From contig JAUHZT010000002.1 in NCBI GenBank assembly GCA_030425905.1, positions 1-64,000 on the forward strand: a stretch of DNA of 64,000 nucleotides. The letters run 5' to 3'. The position numbers and the translations under genes are program-made. The notes under the pieces were generated by a model. It did not search any database. It was not told the DNA's origin and was given only the letters and a program-made list of their open reading frames with translations. The stretch's first letter is position 1, and each line of letters opens with the position of its first letter. This DNA is from Gammaproteobacteria bacterium. Its GTDB lineage: Bacteria > Pseudomonadota > Gammaproteobacteria > Steroidobacterales > Woeseiaceae. Below, piece by piece: positions 22,085 through 31,339 of this stretch.

Positions 22085-23956
22085 ATGACGGCAGCGTCTA
22101 TGAAGTTTACCCGGCGTGACTTTTTGAACGGCGTGGCTATTGGCAGTGTCGCCGGTAGCACGCTAGCGCCTTTCGAGATACTGGCCGCACAAAATTCTGC
22201 CCCGTATCCGCCGCAGCTTACCGGCTTGCGCGGTAGCCACGTTGGTTCGTTCGAAGTCGCGCACGCAGTTTCTTGGGCTGGCGCCAGCTACCCGGACCCG
22301 CCAGCGCTGACCGATGCAGAATACGACCTTGTAGTCGTGGGCGGCGGTATTTCGGGTTTGTCCGCCGCGCACTTTTTTCGACAGAAGGCAGGCAACGACG
22401 CACGCATACTTGTCCTCGACAACCATGACGATTTCGGTGGTCATGCCAAACGCAATGAATTCAAGGTTGGCGGCCACGAATTGATCGGCTATGGCGGGAG
22501 CCAGTCCATCGACACCCCGGGGCAGTATTCTGCCGTTGCGAGGCAACTGCTTGTTGATCTCGGTATCGATACAGCGCGTTTCTATGATTATTTTGACAGG
22601 GAGTACTTTGCCCGGGCCGGCCTTGGCTCAGGCATGTACTTCAGCGAGGAAGGGTACGGCAGGGATGTGACGCTGCCGGCGATTGACTCCCTGGAATTTA
22701 CGCAGGGCCAGGCTGGAGAAGATCCGCTTGCAGAATACCCGCTGAGCAAGCGCGACCGGGACTCGTTGTCAGGTTTGCTCAATGTCCGCCAGGATCCGCT
22801 CCCGGCGCTTGATCGGGACGAGAAGATTCGTTATCTGCGCTCGGTGAGTTACCGGGACTTTCTGCTACATGACGCCGGCGTCACCGAAGAGGTTTACCTG
22901 CTTTACCGCGATACCGCGCGCGGACTGTGGGGCATCGGCTGGGATGCGCTGTCTGCACTGGAAGCGTATCGATCCGGGATGCCCGGCACGCAGCAGCTGG
23001 GCATTGGCGCGCTGGAGGGGGAGGGTTCCGGCCACGATGAACCCTATATTTTTCATTTCCCGGATGGCAACGCCAGCATTGCGCGTTTGCTCGTGCGCAA
23101 GCTCGTACCGGACGCTGTGCCCGGTTCCACGATGGAAGACATTGTTCTCGCCAAAGTTGACTATACGCAGCTCGATCAACCCGACTCGCGGTGCAGGGTT
23201 CGCCTGAACAGTACTGCCGTCAATGTGCGCCACGGCAAAGGCGGGAAGCACGTGGATGTCACCTACGTGCGCGAGGGCAAAGTGCACCGGGTGCGTGGCA
23301 AGCATGCGGTGCTTGCGTGCTACAACGACATTATTCCGCACATTTGCGCTGAACTGCCACAAGAGCAGGCGGATGCCATTGCCTACGCAACGAAAGTGCC
23401 GCTGGTCTATGTCAGTGTGGCGATTCGCAACTGGCAGGCCTTTGCGCAGCTTGGTTTCTCAAGAATCTCGATACCCAAGCCGGAACTCATGCATTCATTC
23501 ACCCTCGACTTCCCGGTGAGCATGGGCGGCTATGCCTTTACCGATGACCCGTCGCAACCCACGGTCGTGCACGGTACTTATGTACCGACGGTGCCGGACC
23601 GGGGGCTGACTGCGCGTGAACAGCACCGGCTCGGGCGACGTCGCTTGTACGAGATGAGTTTCGACGACTTTGAGCAGGCCATACTAAGGCAGATGCAAGG
23701 AGCGCTCTCCGCCGGTGGCTTTGACGCGCAGCGTGACATTGCAGCGCTCACTGTGAATCGCTGGCCGCATGGCTACGCCTACGAATACAACGACCTGTCA
23801 GACCCGGCGGAATACGGACCTTCCAGGGGGCCGCATATTGCGGGCGCGGCGCCGCTGGGGCGAATATCGATCGCTAACTCCGATGCTTCCGCTTATGCCT
23901 ATGTCAACGGCGCGATCGATGCGGCTTACCGTGCTGTTAACGAGCAGCTCGGCTGA
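22085..23956 (+). CDS. Tat-exported FAD-dependent oxidoreductase, spermidine dehydrogenase-like (copy 1)
   Basis: FTRRDFLNG Tat motif; GLRGSHVGSFEVAHA; VVVGGGISGLSAAHFFR; NHDDFGGHAKRNEF; similar to 48648-50489. Confidence 0.85.
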   Translation: MTAASMKFTRRDFLNGVAIGSVAGSTLAPFEILAAQNSAPYPPQLTGLRGSHVGSFEVAHAVSWAGASYPDPPALTDAEYDLVVVGGGISGLSAAHFFRQKAGNDARILVLDNHDDFGGHAKRNEFKVGGHELIGYGGSQSIDTPGQYSAVARQLLVDLGIDTARFYDYFDREYFARAGLGSGMYFSEEGYGRDVTLPAIDSLEFTQGQAGEDPLAEYPLSKRDRDSLSGLLNVRQDPLPALDRDEKIRYLRSVSYRDFLLHDAGVTEEVYLLYRDTARGLWGIGWDALSALEAYRSGMPGTQQLGIGALEGEGSGHDEPYIFHFPDGNASIARLLVRKLVPDAVPGSTMEDIVLAKVDYTQLDQPDSRCRVRLNSTAVNVRHGKGGKHVDVTYVREGKVHRVRGKHAVLACYNDIIPHICAELPQEQADAIAYATKVPLVYVSVAIRNWQAFAQLGFSRISIPKPELMHSFTLDFPVSMGGYAFTDDPSQPTVVHGTYVPTVPDRGLTAREQHRLGRRRLYEMSFDDFEQAILRQMQGALSAGGFDAQRDIAALTVNRWPHGYAYEYNDLSDPAEYGPSRGPHIAGAAPLGRISIANSDASAYAYVNGAIDAAYRAVNEQLG

Positions 23957-24001
23957 ATGTCTTCTTAAACTGTGCTGGCGCTGTCGCGCCAAAAGGATCC
24001 A

Positions 24002-25366
24002 ATGGACGACCCGACTTTTATTTCGCTGGTACCCACGCTAATCGTCTTCATGCTCGCCGTGTGGACGCGTCGTCCGATCGAATCACTGATCGCCGGAGCT
24101 CTCGTCGGCTTATTAATAGTGCATGGCACAGGATTCGTAGAGGGATTTGCCGAGACCTCGATCCGTGTGATGACCGATGAAGATGTTGCCTGGGTGATTC
24201 TGGTTTGCGGATTCATGGGAAGTCTTATAGGTCTTCTCATCCGCACCGGGGCAACCAGCGCTTTTACCGCCCGCATGGCCGCCAGGGTGCGTGGCAAGAA
24301 GAGTGCCTTGTTTGCGGCTTGGGGGCTCGGCATTCTGATGTTCGTCGACGACTACCTGAACTCTCTGGCCGTTGGCTCCGCAATGCGCGACTTGACTGAC
24401 AAGTACCGCATTGCGCGTGAGAAGCTCGCCTACGTTGTCGATTCGACCGCCGCCCCTATCAGCGTCATCATTCCGTTCTCTACCTGGGGTGCTTTCTTTG
24501 GCGGTTTGCTGGTGGCCAATGGCCTCGCTGCCGAAGGTCAGGGCCTTGCTGTATATATCAGCGCCATTCCTTACATGCTCTATGCCTGGGTGGCGGTATT
24601 GATTGTTCCTGTGGTGATTGCCGGTTACCTGCCGTCACTAGGCCCGATGAAGACGGCTGACGTCCGGGCCGAGACAACGGGTGTGACGGTGCCGCCTGAA
24701 GCGGCGCATATCGAACAGGCAAATCGTGCGATCAAGACCAAAGAAGGCCTGACTCCGAATGCGCTGCTGTTCGTGTTGCCCATGGTAGCGCTTGTGGTCC
24801 TCACGTTCTGGTTCGACAAGGATTTCCTGAAGGGCATCTATGTCAGCCTGTTCGGTTTTATTGCACTGATCCTGGTGCTCAGAATTCTGGATTTCACCGA
24901 CGCGTTTAATACCGTCATCGATGGGTTCAAGATTATGGTCGAGCCACTGGGCGTTTTGGTGGCCGCCTTTATTCTCAAGGACGTTAACGACGCACTGGGC
25001 TTACCGCTGTATGTTGTTGCAACTGTGCAGCCTTACCTGACGCCGGAGCTCTTGCCGACGATAATTTTTGCAACCATGGGGCTTGTGGCGTTCATGACGG
25101 GTTCGAGCTGGGGTTTTTTCGTCATCATACTGCCGATTGTGACAACGCTCGCCAATAACCTCGGTGCTGACATGACCGTGGTTATCGGAGCGACACTGTC
25201 GGCCAGTACTTTTGGCAGCCATGCCTGCTTTTACTCGGATGCAACCGTGCTGACTGCGCAGGCGACCGGTTGCACACCCATGCAACATGCTTTAACACAA
25301 ATTCCGTATGCGCTTATCGCAGCGGCGATAAGTATTCTCGGCTACCTCGCCATTGCATACCTGTAG
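24002..25366 (+). CDS. NhaC-type Na+/H+ antiporter family membrane protein
   Basis: Multi-TM; FVDDYLNSLAVGSAMRDLTDKYRIAREKLAYVVDSTAAPISVIIPFSTWGAF. Confidence 0.88.
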   Translation: MDDPTFISLVPTLIVFMLAVWTRRPIESLIAGALVGLLIVHGTGFVEGFAETSIRVMTDEDVAWVILVCGFMGSLIGLLIRTGATSAFTARMAARVRGKKSALFAAWGLGILMFVDDYLNSLAVGSAMRDLTDKYRIAREKLAYVVDSTAAPISVIIPFSTWGAFFGGLLVANGLAAEGQGLAVYISAIPYMLYAWVAVLIVPVVIAGYLPSLGPMKTADVRAETTGVTVPPEAAHIEQANRAIKTKEGLTPNALLFVLPMVALVVLTFWFDKDFLKGIYVSLFGFIALILVLRILDFTDAFNTVIDGFKIMVEPLGVLVAAFILKDVNDALGLPLYVVATVQPYLTPELLPTIIFATMGLVAFMTGSSWGFFVIILPIVTTLANNLGADMTVVIGATLSASTFGSHACFYSDATVLTAQATGCTPMQHALTQIPYALIAAAISILGYLAIAYL

Positions 25367-25391
25367 AAATGAGTCTGACCAAGGAGAAGTC

Positions 25392-25835
25392 ATGAAAAAG
25401 CTAATTATCGCCGCAGCCACTGCGCTAGGGGTTCTTGCGTTCTCGGTGCATGCCGGTGATGCCGTCATCAAGCCTGCCAAGATCAGTAAGGCAGATATCA
25501 CAGGCGAAATTTTTCAGCGTGCTGACATGATTGAGAGCAAGCACGGCGACAACACCACGCTGGACGTGACCACCTTGCTCAGTAGTGACGGGAAGTTCGC
25601 ATCGGGCATGTACAAATCGGGCAAAACGCGCTCGGAGATCACCGAGCCCTATGGCGTGGATGAGTTCATGTACTTCATTGAAGGTGGCGTCACGCTGACC
25701 TCATCGGACGGTAGCGTGCAGGAAATTCGTGCGGGTGAGGCGGTAACTATTCCGAAGGAATGGACGGGCGTCTGGGATACCGACGGCTACACCAAGATCT
25801 GGGTCATATACTCCGAGGACGGCTCCGGCCTCTAA
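25392..25835 (+). CDS. Exported cupin-domain protein
   Basis: Signal peptide MKKLIIAAATALGVLAFSVHAG; cupin core YGVDEFMYFIEGGVTLTSSDGSVQEIRAGEAVTIPKEWTGVWDT. Confidence 0.85.
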   Translation: MKKLIIAAATALGVLAFSVHAGDAVIKPAKISKADITGEIFQRADMIESKHGDNTTLDVTTLLSSDGKFASGMYKSGKTRSEITEPYGVDEFMYFIEGGVTLTSSDGSVQEIRAGEAVTIPKEWTGVWDTDGYTKIWVIYSEDGSGL

Positions 25836-25871
25836 CGCTGACCGTCAGGCCTGTGTCAGCGTGGCACGTGT

Positions 25872-27620
25872 TCAGAACGTGCCGCCTTCGCGTTCATAAA
25901 CAATGCGGCCGGCAACAATGGTCATGAGGATCCTGCCCTTGAGCAGGTCTTCGGGGCTGTCGTCGGCGAGCACAAACGGGTCGATGTCCATGACAGTAAG
26001 ATCGGCCCAGCGGCCGGGCGCGATTTTGCCGCTTACGTCTTCGCGAAAACTCGCATAGGCGGACCAGTCGGTGTAGGCGCGCACGGTCTCTTCGGCATTG
26101 AGTGCTTCGTGTGCGTACCAACCGCCCTCTGGCTGCAGCGCCTTGTCCTGGCGAGTAATGGCCGAATGCAGGCCGTAGAAGATGCTGTGATCCGAGCCGG
26201 GATTGTCGGAATTGAACGTCAGGGCGGCGTTGCTGAGTCGAAGTGAGCGCCACGCGTAAGCGCCCCGAATTCGTTCGGCACCCAGCCGTTGCTCTGCCCA
26301 GTCCTTGTCTTCCATGGCGTGTGGCGGTTCCATGGACGCGATCAGGCCCAGTTCAGCGATCCGCGGCAGATCGTCCCGGTGAAGTACCTGGGCATGTTCA
26401 ATGCGATGACGCAGCCGCCGGGTCTCCGGCGCAGTGTTAATAACACGTTCAAGAATATCCATTGCTTCGCGATTGCCAGCGTCACCAATAGCGTGGATGG
26501 CGATCTGGAATCCTGCGCGCATCGCCTCGGCAGTCAATGCTTCGTTGAAGCCGTAGCCGGCGCCACTGATACCACGGTGGCCGGGCAGGTCGCTGTAGTC
26601 GTCCAGCAGCCGCGCGCCACGCGATCCCAGCGCGCCGTCGTAGTAGGCTTTGACCGCCCTGGTGACGAGCATGCTGTTGTTGTCCCGGTCCGGACCTTTG
26701 TCCAGCCATTGACGTACCAGTTCTTCGTCACGCAATGAAAGCATTGCGTATACACGAATTGGCAGGGCATCTTCATCTTCCAGTTGCTGCAGAATCTGCA
26801 TTTCGGCGGCGGGCAGACCAGCATCGTGCACAGCAACGTAGCCGTCCTCGGCCATCTTGTGCAGGCCGAGCAGGAGTTGGCGGCGCATGTCAGCTTCTGT
26901 GCGTGCCGGCATCGCGGCACGAACGATCTCAACGGCTCGGTTAATAAACAGGCCATTCGGGGTACCGTCTTCGCCGATTTGCATTTCCCCGCCCACGGGT
27001 ACGGGTGTATCGGCATTAATTCCGGTTGCATCGAGTGCCGCCTGGTTCACCCAGTCAGCGAAGCCGTGCAGTCCACGCATCAGAACCGGGTGGTCGGGCA
27101 CAGCGGTGCTGAGCAAGACCTTGTCCGGGTAATTGTCTGCCCAGGCACCTTCATCCCAGCCAAGCCCGATGATCCATTCACCCTTTGCAACAGTCTTTGC
27201 ACGTTCCGCAATGCGGTCAACGGCCGCCTGTTCAGTGTCTGCACCGACGAGACTGACCCGATCAATCTGCTCGCCGAGTTCGAACACATGGGTGTGAGAG
27301 TCAACAAGGCCCGGCAGTACGGTCGCGCCAGCCAGGTCGACAATGCGACTTTCAGGCTTACGAAATTCAAGTGCATCCTGACTGCTGCCAACAAAGCGGA
27401 TTGATTCGCCGGCGAGCACAATGGCCTCGGCGTCCGGGTGCCAGCCGTGTTGGTCATGCGGTGCGCTGTGGTGCAGGGAGCCGTCCGGCGCGGCTTGTGG
27501 CCAGTCGAGCGTGTAGACGCGACCATTGATTAGTATCAGGTCCGCGGTGTCCGCTGACTTTTCGGTGCAGGCAGCAAGCGCGGTGAAAAATAGCAGCAGT
27601 GCAAGGTGCGTGGCTTTCAT
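25872..27620 (-). CDS. Lipoprotein amidohydrolase (Amidohydro_3, YtcJ-like)
   Basis: Lipobox FFTALAAC; LINGRVYTLD, VLPGLVDSHTHVFELG, GWDEGAWADNYPDK, IAIHAIGDAGN, RIEHAQVL. Confidence 0.9.
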   Translation of the reverse strand: MKATHLALLLFFTALAACTEKSADTADLILINGRVYTLDWPQAAPDGSLHHSAPHDQHGWHPDAEAIVLAGESIRFVGSSQDALEFRKPESRIVDLAGATVLPGLVDSHTHVFELGEQIDRVSLVGADTEQAAVDRIAERAKTVAKGEWIIGLGWDEGAWADNYPDKVLLSTAVPDHPVLMRGLHGFADWVNQAALDATGINADTPVPVGGEMQIGEDGTPNGLFINRAVEIVRAAMPARTEADMRRQLLLGLHKMAEDGYVAVHDAGLPAAEMQILQQLEDEDALPIRVYAMLSLRDEELVRQWLDKGPDRDNNSMLVTRAVKAYYDGALGSRGARLLDDYSDLPGHRGISGAGYGFNEALTAEAMRAGFQIAIHAIGDAGNREAMDILERVINTAPETRRLRHRIEHAQVLHRDDLPRIAELGLIASMEPPHAMEDKDWAEQRLGAERIRGAYAWRSLRLSNAALTFNSDNPGSDHSIFYGLHSAITRQDKALQPEGGWYAHEALNAEETVRAYTDWSAYASFREDVSGKIAPGRWADLTVMDIDPFVLADDSPEDLLKGRILMTIVAGRIVYEREGGTF

Positions 27621-27748
27621 GGATGCTCCCGATACCGTCGTGCAACGGTAACGCAGGGAGGCCGGCTTGTCAGCCCGAACCAGGCCGCAGCGAGAGCCCG
27701 GAGTTAGAGACCGCGGCAGCGCGGCGCCGCCGCGCAATGCACAGGGTA

Positions 27749-29026
27749 CTAGTTGCCTGCTGATCGGCGCTCGAAAGTGTAGTCGTACAACACCTCGATT
27801 TCAGAGCCGCCGCTGTCGGGAACTGACATCATCTTCAGGCTGGCCGTGTCGCCGTGCAAGTCGAGATACGAAAAGCCCCACACCATGCCTTCGGCAAACA
27901 CCGTTCTGTGTTCGGGGTATTTCCGTTCCTGGTGCTGCATGAATGTCGTGTGCAAAGGGCGTTGTTTCGATGCGGCCCCCGACAGTATTTGAACCAGCGG
28001 TTTGGCGGTGGGTTCACCCAGCGCTGCGGCGCAGGAGTCAGTATGTATTTCGAGCGTGTGTTCGTGGCCAACAATATAAGCATCGGCGTACTTGCACATG
28101 GCCGGCAGGATCAGCTTGCGCAAAACACGTGCCTGCTCGAACTTACTGCCTGACGATGACCAGATTGGGTGATGCGCGAGCACCAGTTTCCAGCGCGCCG
28201 TTGAGTTCTTCAGTGCGTTCTCGAGCCAGATGTGCTGATTCTTTTCGGCATCCGTCAGCGGCTCCACGAAATAGTTCGGTGGTTCGATATTGCCCAGGGA
28301 ACCTTCGGACCCGTCAGGGTTTAGCGAGTCTTCACGCACCGGCACCGACGCCAGAAGCATGCTGGTGTCTATAACGAAGAGTTCGACATCACCCTTCGCC
28401 CCGGCGGGTTTCACCGAATAGAAAGGGCCGTCCATGTAGACGCCGGGTTGCTGTTCCAGGTAAGCGATCTGTGCGAAGCCGCCTTCGCGTGATGTCTCCC
28501 AGTCATGATTGCCCAGGGCAACATAGGTTTGGTAAGTATCAGGCGAGGTGACCATGCTGCCGTACGGGTCTTCGAACATGTCCTTGTAGCGTTGCGCATC
28601 ATCCACACCGTCGGCGCCCAGCGTGGCGCCTGACGGATAAATATTATCGCCGACCAGCACGCCGAAATCGCAGGTCGCAATATCACGGCAAAAATTTCGC
28701 ATAGCACCGGCGACGCCCGGCATTCCGGTTGCCGGTACGATGCGGCCTGTAACCCGGGAGACGGCGAACGGTCGCGGCTCGTACTCGTCAACCGGACGAT
28801 GATCCTCAAGCCAGTCCTGCCATTCGGACTCTAGGTATTGTTCTTCGGTGAACAGGTCTTCGTAATCGTCCTGGTCCGGGTAATCAGGGTGATAGCCGCT
28901 GTCGCCAAAAATCAGGATGCCGACATGCTCGGCCTTGTTATCGGCGGCGGGCGTAGTGGTTTGCGGCGCGCTGCATGCCGCGCATAGAACAACCAGAAAG
29001 AGCGTGCCTGCGGCGTTTCGTTTCAT
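27749..29026 (-). CDS. Lipoprotein metallophosphoesterase (purple acid phosphatase-like)
   Basis: Lipobox VVLCAAC; ILIFGDSGYH, VLVGDNIYPSGA, VALGNHDWETS, VLAHHPIWSSS, YIVGHEHTLEI. Confidence 0.88.
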   Translation of the reverse strand: MKRNAAGTLFLVVLCAACSAPQTTTPAADNKAEHVGILIFGDSGYHPDYPDQDDYEDLFTEEQYLESEWQDWLEDHRPVDEYEPRPFAVSRVTGRIVPATGMPGVAGAMRNFCRDIATCDFGVLVGDNIYPSGATLGADGVDDAQRYKDMFEDPYGSMVTSPDTYQTYVALGNHDWETSREGGFAQIAYLEQQPGVYMDGPFYSVKPAGAKGDVELFVIDTSMLLASVPVREDSLNPDGSEGSLGNIEPPNYFVEPLTDAEKNQHIWLENALKNSTARWKLVLAHHPIWSSSGSKFEQARVLRKLILPAMCKYADAYIVGHEHTLEIHTDSCAAALGEPTAKPLVQILSGAASKQRPLHTTFMQHQERKYPEHRTVFAEGMVWGFSYLDLHGDTASLKMMSVPDSGGSEIEVLYDYTFERRSAGN

Positions 29027-29075
29027 TGCAATAAGTCCTGTCTACACTGAAGGGGTCATCCGTATTATAAAGATT

Positions 29076-29120
29076 GGAACAGAAATTTCTATATGCTACA
29101 AAAATAGAAAATTTGTTTCA
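29076..29120. promoter_or_regulatory. Operator-like box A in the phosphatase/phytase divergent promoter
   Basis: GGAACAGAAATTTCTATATGCTACAAAAATAGAAAATTTGTTTCA; 31/37 positions match box B at 40819-40855; contains GGAA-N6-TTTC and AGAA-N6-TTTC 30 bp apart. Confidence 0.65.
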
Positions 29121-29192
29121 AAATCTGCCATAATGACCGACGGGGGGACCGCAAGGGGTCTCGAAACGTATCGATAAACCGGGATTTTTCAT

Positions 29193-31295
29193 ATGAGAAT
29201 TAGTAGCTTACTCTTTGCGCCCATGATCCTGATGAGTGCCTGCGAAGCGCAACTGGCAACGCGCGAGGCGGGTAGCGCCGCGCCATCTGCGACGCAAGCG
29301 GTCACTGCGACCGCAGAAACTGCGGCTACCCGCACTGATTCTGCGAATGATCCGGCCATCCTGATTAACGGGTCGAACCCTGCCAAGAGTCGCATTCTTG
29401 GCAGCAGCGAACAAGGCGGGATCGAGTTGTATTCCCTGAGCGGCGAACGTCTCGCAAGCGCGGACCAGCGCCCGGCAACGCTGGTCGATGTTCGCTACAA
29501 CTTTGCGTACATGGGGCAACGGCAAAGCCTCGTAATTAGCTACGATGCGGCAGCCGCCGAACTGGTTGCTTACGTGACGGACGGGGACAGCCTGCGACAG
29601 GTCTCGGCACCCATGCCAACGGAAGCGGAGATTGAGGGCTTGTGTCTCTATGTGAGCCCCATCTCTGGCAAATATTATGCATTTGCCGCAGGTGAAGGCA
29701 TGTTGCAGCAGTGGGAACTGCATACGGCAGGCGAGCAAGTGCGAGGCCGCTTGATTCGCTCGGTACCGGTGGGTCCAGGCGCCGCGCATTGCGCCGCCAG
29801 CGACAGGCAGCGAGCAGTCTACTATTCGCAGGAAACGGTCGGCGTTGCACGCCTCAATGCTGAGCCGGAGTCTGAAGCTGAGGTCGAATACATCGGGCTG
29901 GCCCAGCCGCACGGTGTCTTCGAGGGGGACATTAAGGGTGTTGCCCTCTATGAACAGGGTGACAGTGGCTACTTGCTGGTCTCGGATGCGGACGTTAATC
30001 GCGTGCAAGTTTACGACCTGGACAGCCACGCACATCTTGGCGCCATTCGCGTGACCGGTTCGGGTGCGATTGACGACACCGAAGAAACCGAGGGCATGGC
30101 GGCAGTCAGCCTGCCGCTCAGTGATGCATACCCTCAGGGTATGCTGGTTGTCGCCGACGACGATAACAGTGGCGAGCCGACAAATTACAAGCTTGTAAGC
30201 TGGAGCGGCATTGCTGCCGCTCTCGAGTTGCCGGTTGCGGCGGCCTACGACCCAACGGTGTTGGACGTGCCCACGGCCAGGACCGTTTCTCCGAGTAACG
30301 AAACTGTCCCTGTCAGGCACTACGGTGATGCGGCCGATGATCCTCTGATCTGGGTTCATCCGGAAGACCCTGCGAAAAGCCTCGTCATCGGTACGCAGAA
30401 AAAACGTGGCATCAATGTTTACGATATGAAGGGTGCGCTGGTGCAGGAGCGCGAAGACGGGCGTATCAATAACGCCGATATTCGCTACGGCTTTATGCTC
30501 GGCGGGGAGGCTGTGGATATCGTCGCGGGCAGCAATCGCACCCATGACAGCATCAGCGTCTGGAGGATAGACAAAAACACTCGGCAGCTGGTTGATATTG
30601 CCGACGGAATCCTGCCGACCGGCATGACTGACCCTTACGGCCTGTGCATGTATCGGAGCCCGCGCGATGGAAGCTACTACGTGTTCGTCAATGACACTGA
30701 TGGCGTCGTCAGGCAGTGGCGACTGGCAGAGCGTTCTAATGGTCGGGTTGCGCTAGAGCAAGTACGTGAATTCAAGCTCGACTCACAAACGGAAGGTTGT
30801 GTTGCCGACGATGAAACCGGAGACCTGTATGTCGGCGAAGAGGATGTCGGGATCTGGAAATACTCGGCCGAGCCGGACGGTGGTGATCGACGCCGCATTA
30901 TTGATCGCACTGATGGCGGCAATCTGACTGATGACGTTGAGGGTCTCGCAATCCTGTACGGCGAAGACGGTGCCGGCTACCTGATTGCGTCGAACCAGGG
31001 TGCTGACAACTACGCTATTTATGAGCGGCAGGGCGACAATCGGTTCCTCGGGCTCTTTTACGTGGTTGCCGATGAGGAAACTGGCATTGATGGCAGTTCG
31101 GAAACAGACGGGCTGGATGTCACGAGCGCAAACCTGGGGCCGCAGTTTCCGCACGGTATGCTGGTGGTCCAGGATGGCCGAAATATTGCGCCGAAAGGCC
31201 GGCAGAACTTCAAAATGATTCCGTGGGAGCGTATTGCTGCGGCGATGGGCCTTGAGGTCTACACAGGATACGATCCACGTGCGACGGCGCAATAA
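29193..31295 (+). CDS. Tandem-domain beta-propeller phytase lipoprotein
   Basis: Lipobox ILMSAC; BPP motif in domain 2 GDAADDPLIWVHPEDPAKSLVIGTQKKRGINVYDMKG; diverged equivalent in domain 1 SANDPAILINGSNPAKSRILGSSEQGGIELYSLSG. Confidence 0.93.
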   Translation: MRISSLLFAPMILMSACEAQLATREAGSAAPSATQAVTATAETAATRTDSANDPAILINGSNPAKSRILGSSEQGGIELYSLSGERLASADQRPATLVDVRYNFAYMGQRQSLVISYDAAAAELVAYVTDGDSLRQVSAPMPTEAEIEGLCLYVSPISGKYYAFAAGEGMLQQWELHTAGEQVRGRLIRSVPVGPGAAHCAASDRQRAVYYSQETVGVARLNAEPESEAEVEYIGLAQPHGVFEGDIKGVALYEQGDSGYLLVSDADVNRVQVYDLDSHAHLGAIRVTGSGAIDDTEETEGMAAVSLPLSDAYPQGMLVVADDDNSGEPTNYKLVSWSGIAAALELPVAAAYDPTVLDVPTARTVSPSNETVPVRHYGDAADDPLIWVHPEDPAKSLVIGTQKKRGINVYDMKGALVQEREDGRINNADIRYGFMLGGEAVDIVAGSNRTHDSISVWRIDKNTRQLVDIADGILPTGMTDPYGLCMYRSPRDGSYYVFVNDTDGVVRQWRLAERSNGRVALEQVREFKLDSQTEGCVADDETGDLYVGEEDVGIWKYSAEPDGGDRRRIIDRTDGGNLTDDVEGLAILYGEDGAGYLIASNQGADNYAIYERQGDNRFLGLFYVVADEETGIDGSSETDGLDVTSANLGPQFPHGMLVVQDGRNIAPKGRQNFKMIPWERIAAAMGLEVYTGYDPRATAQ

Positions 31296-31339
31296 CGGGC
31301 GCACGTGGACATGAGTTTGCTTGTCTGTCGAGCTGATAC

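Noticed and set aside
29208-30545. 445-aa minus-strand ORF
   Set aside because: Entirely antisense to the well-supported phytase CDS; no recognisable domain; a codon-bias shadow of a high-GC gene.
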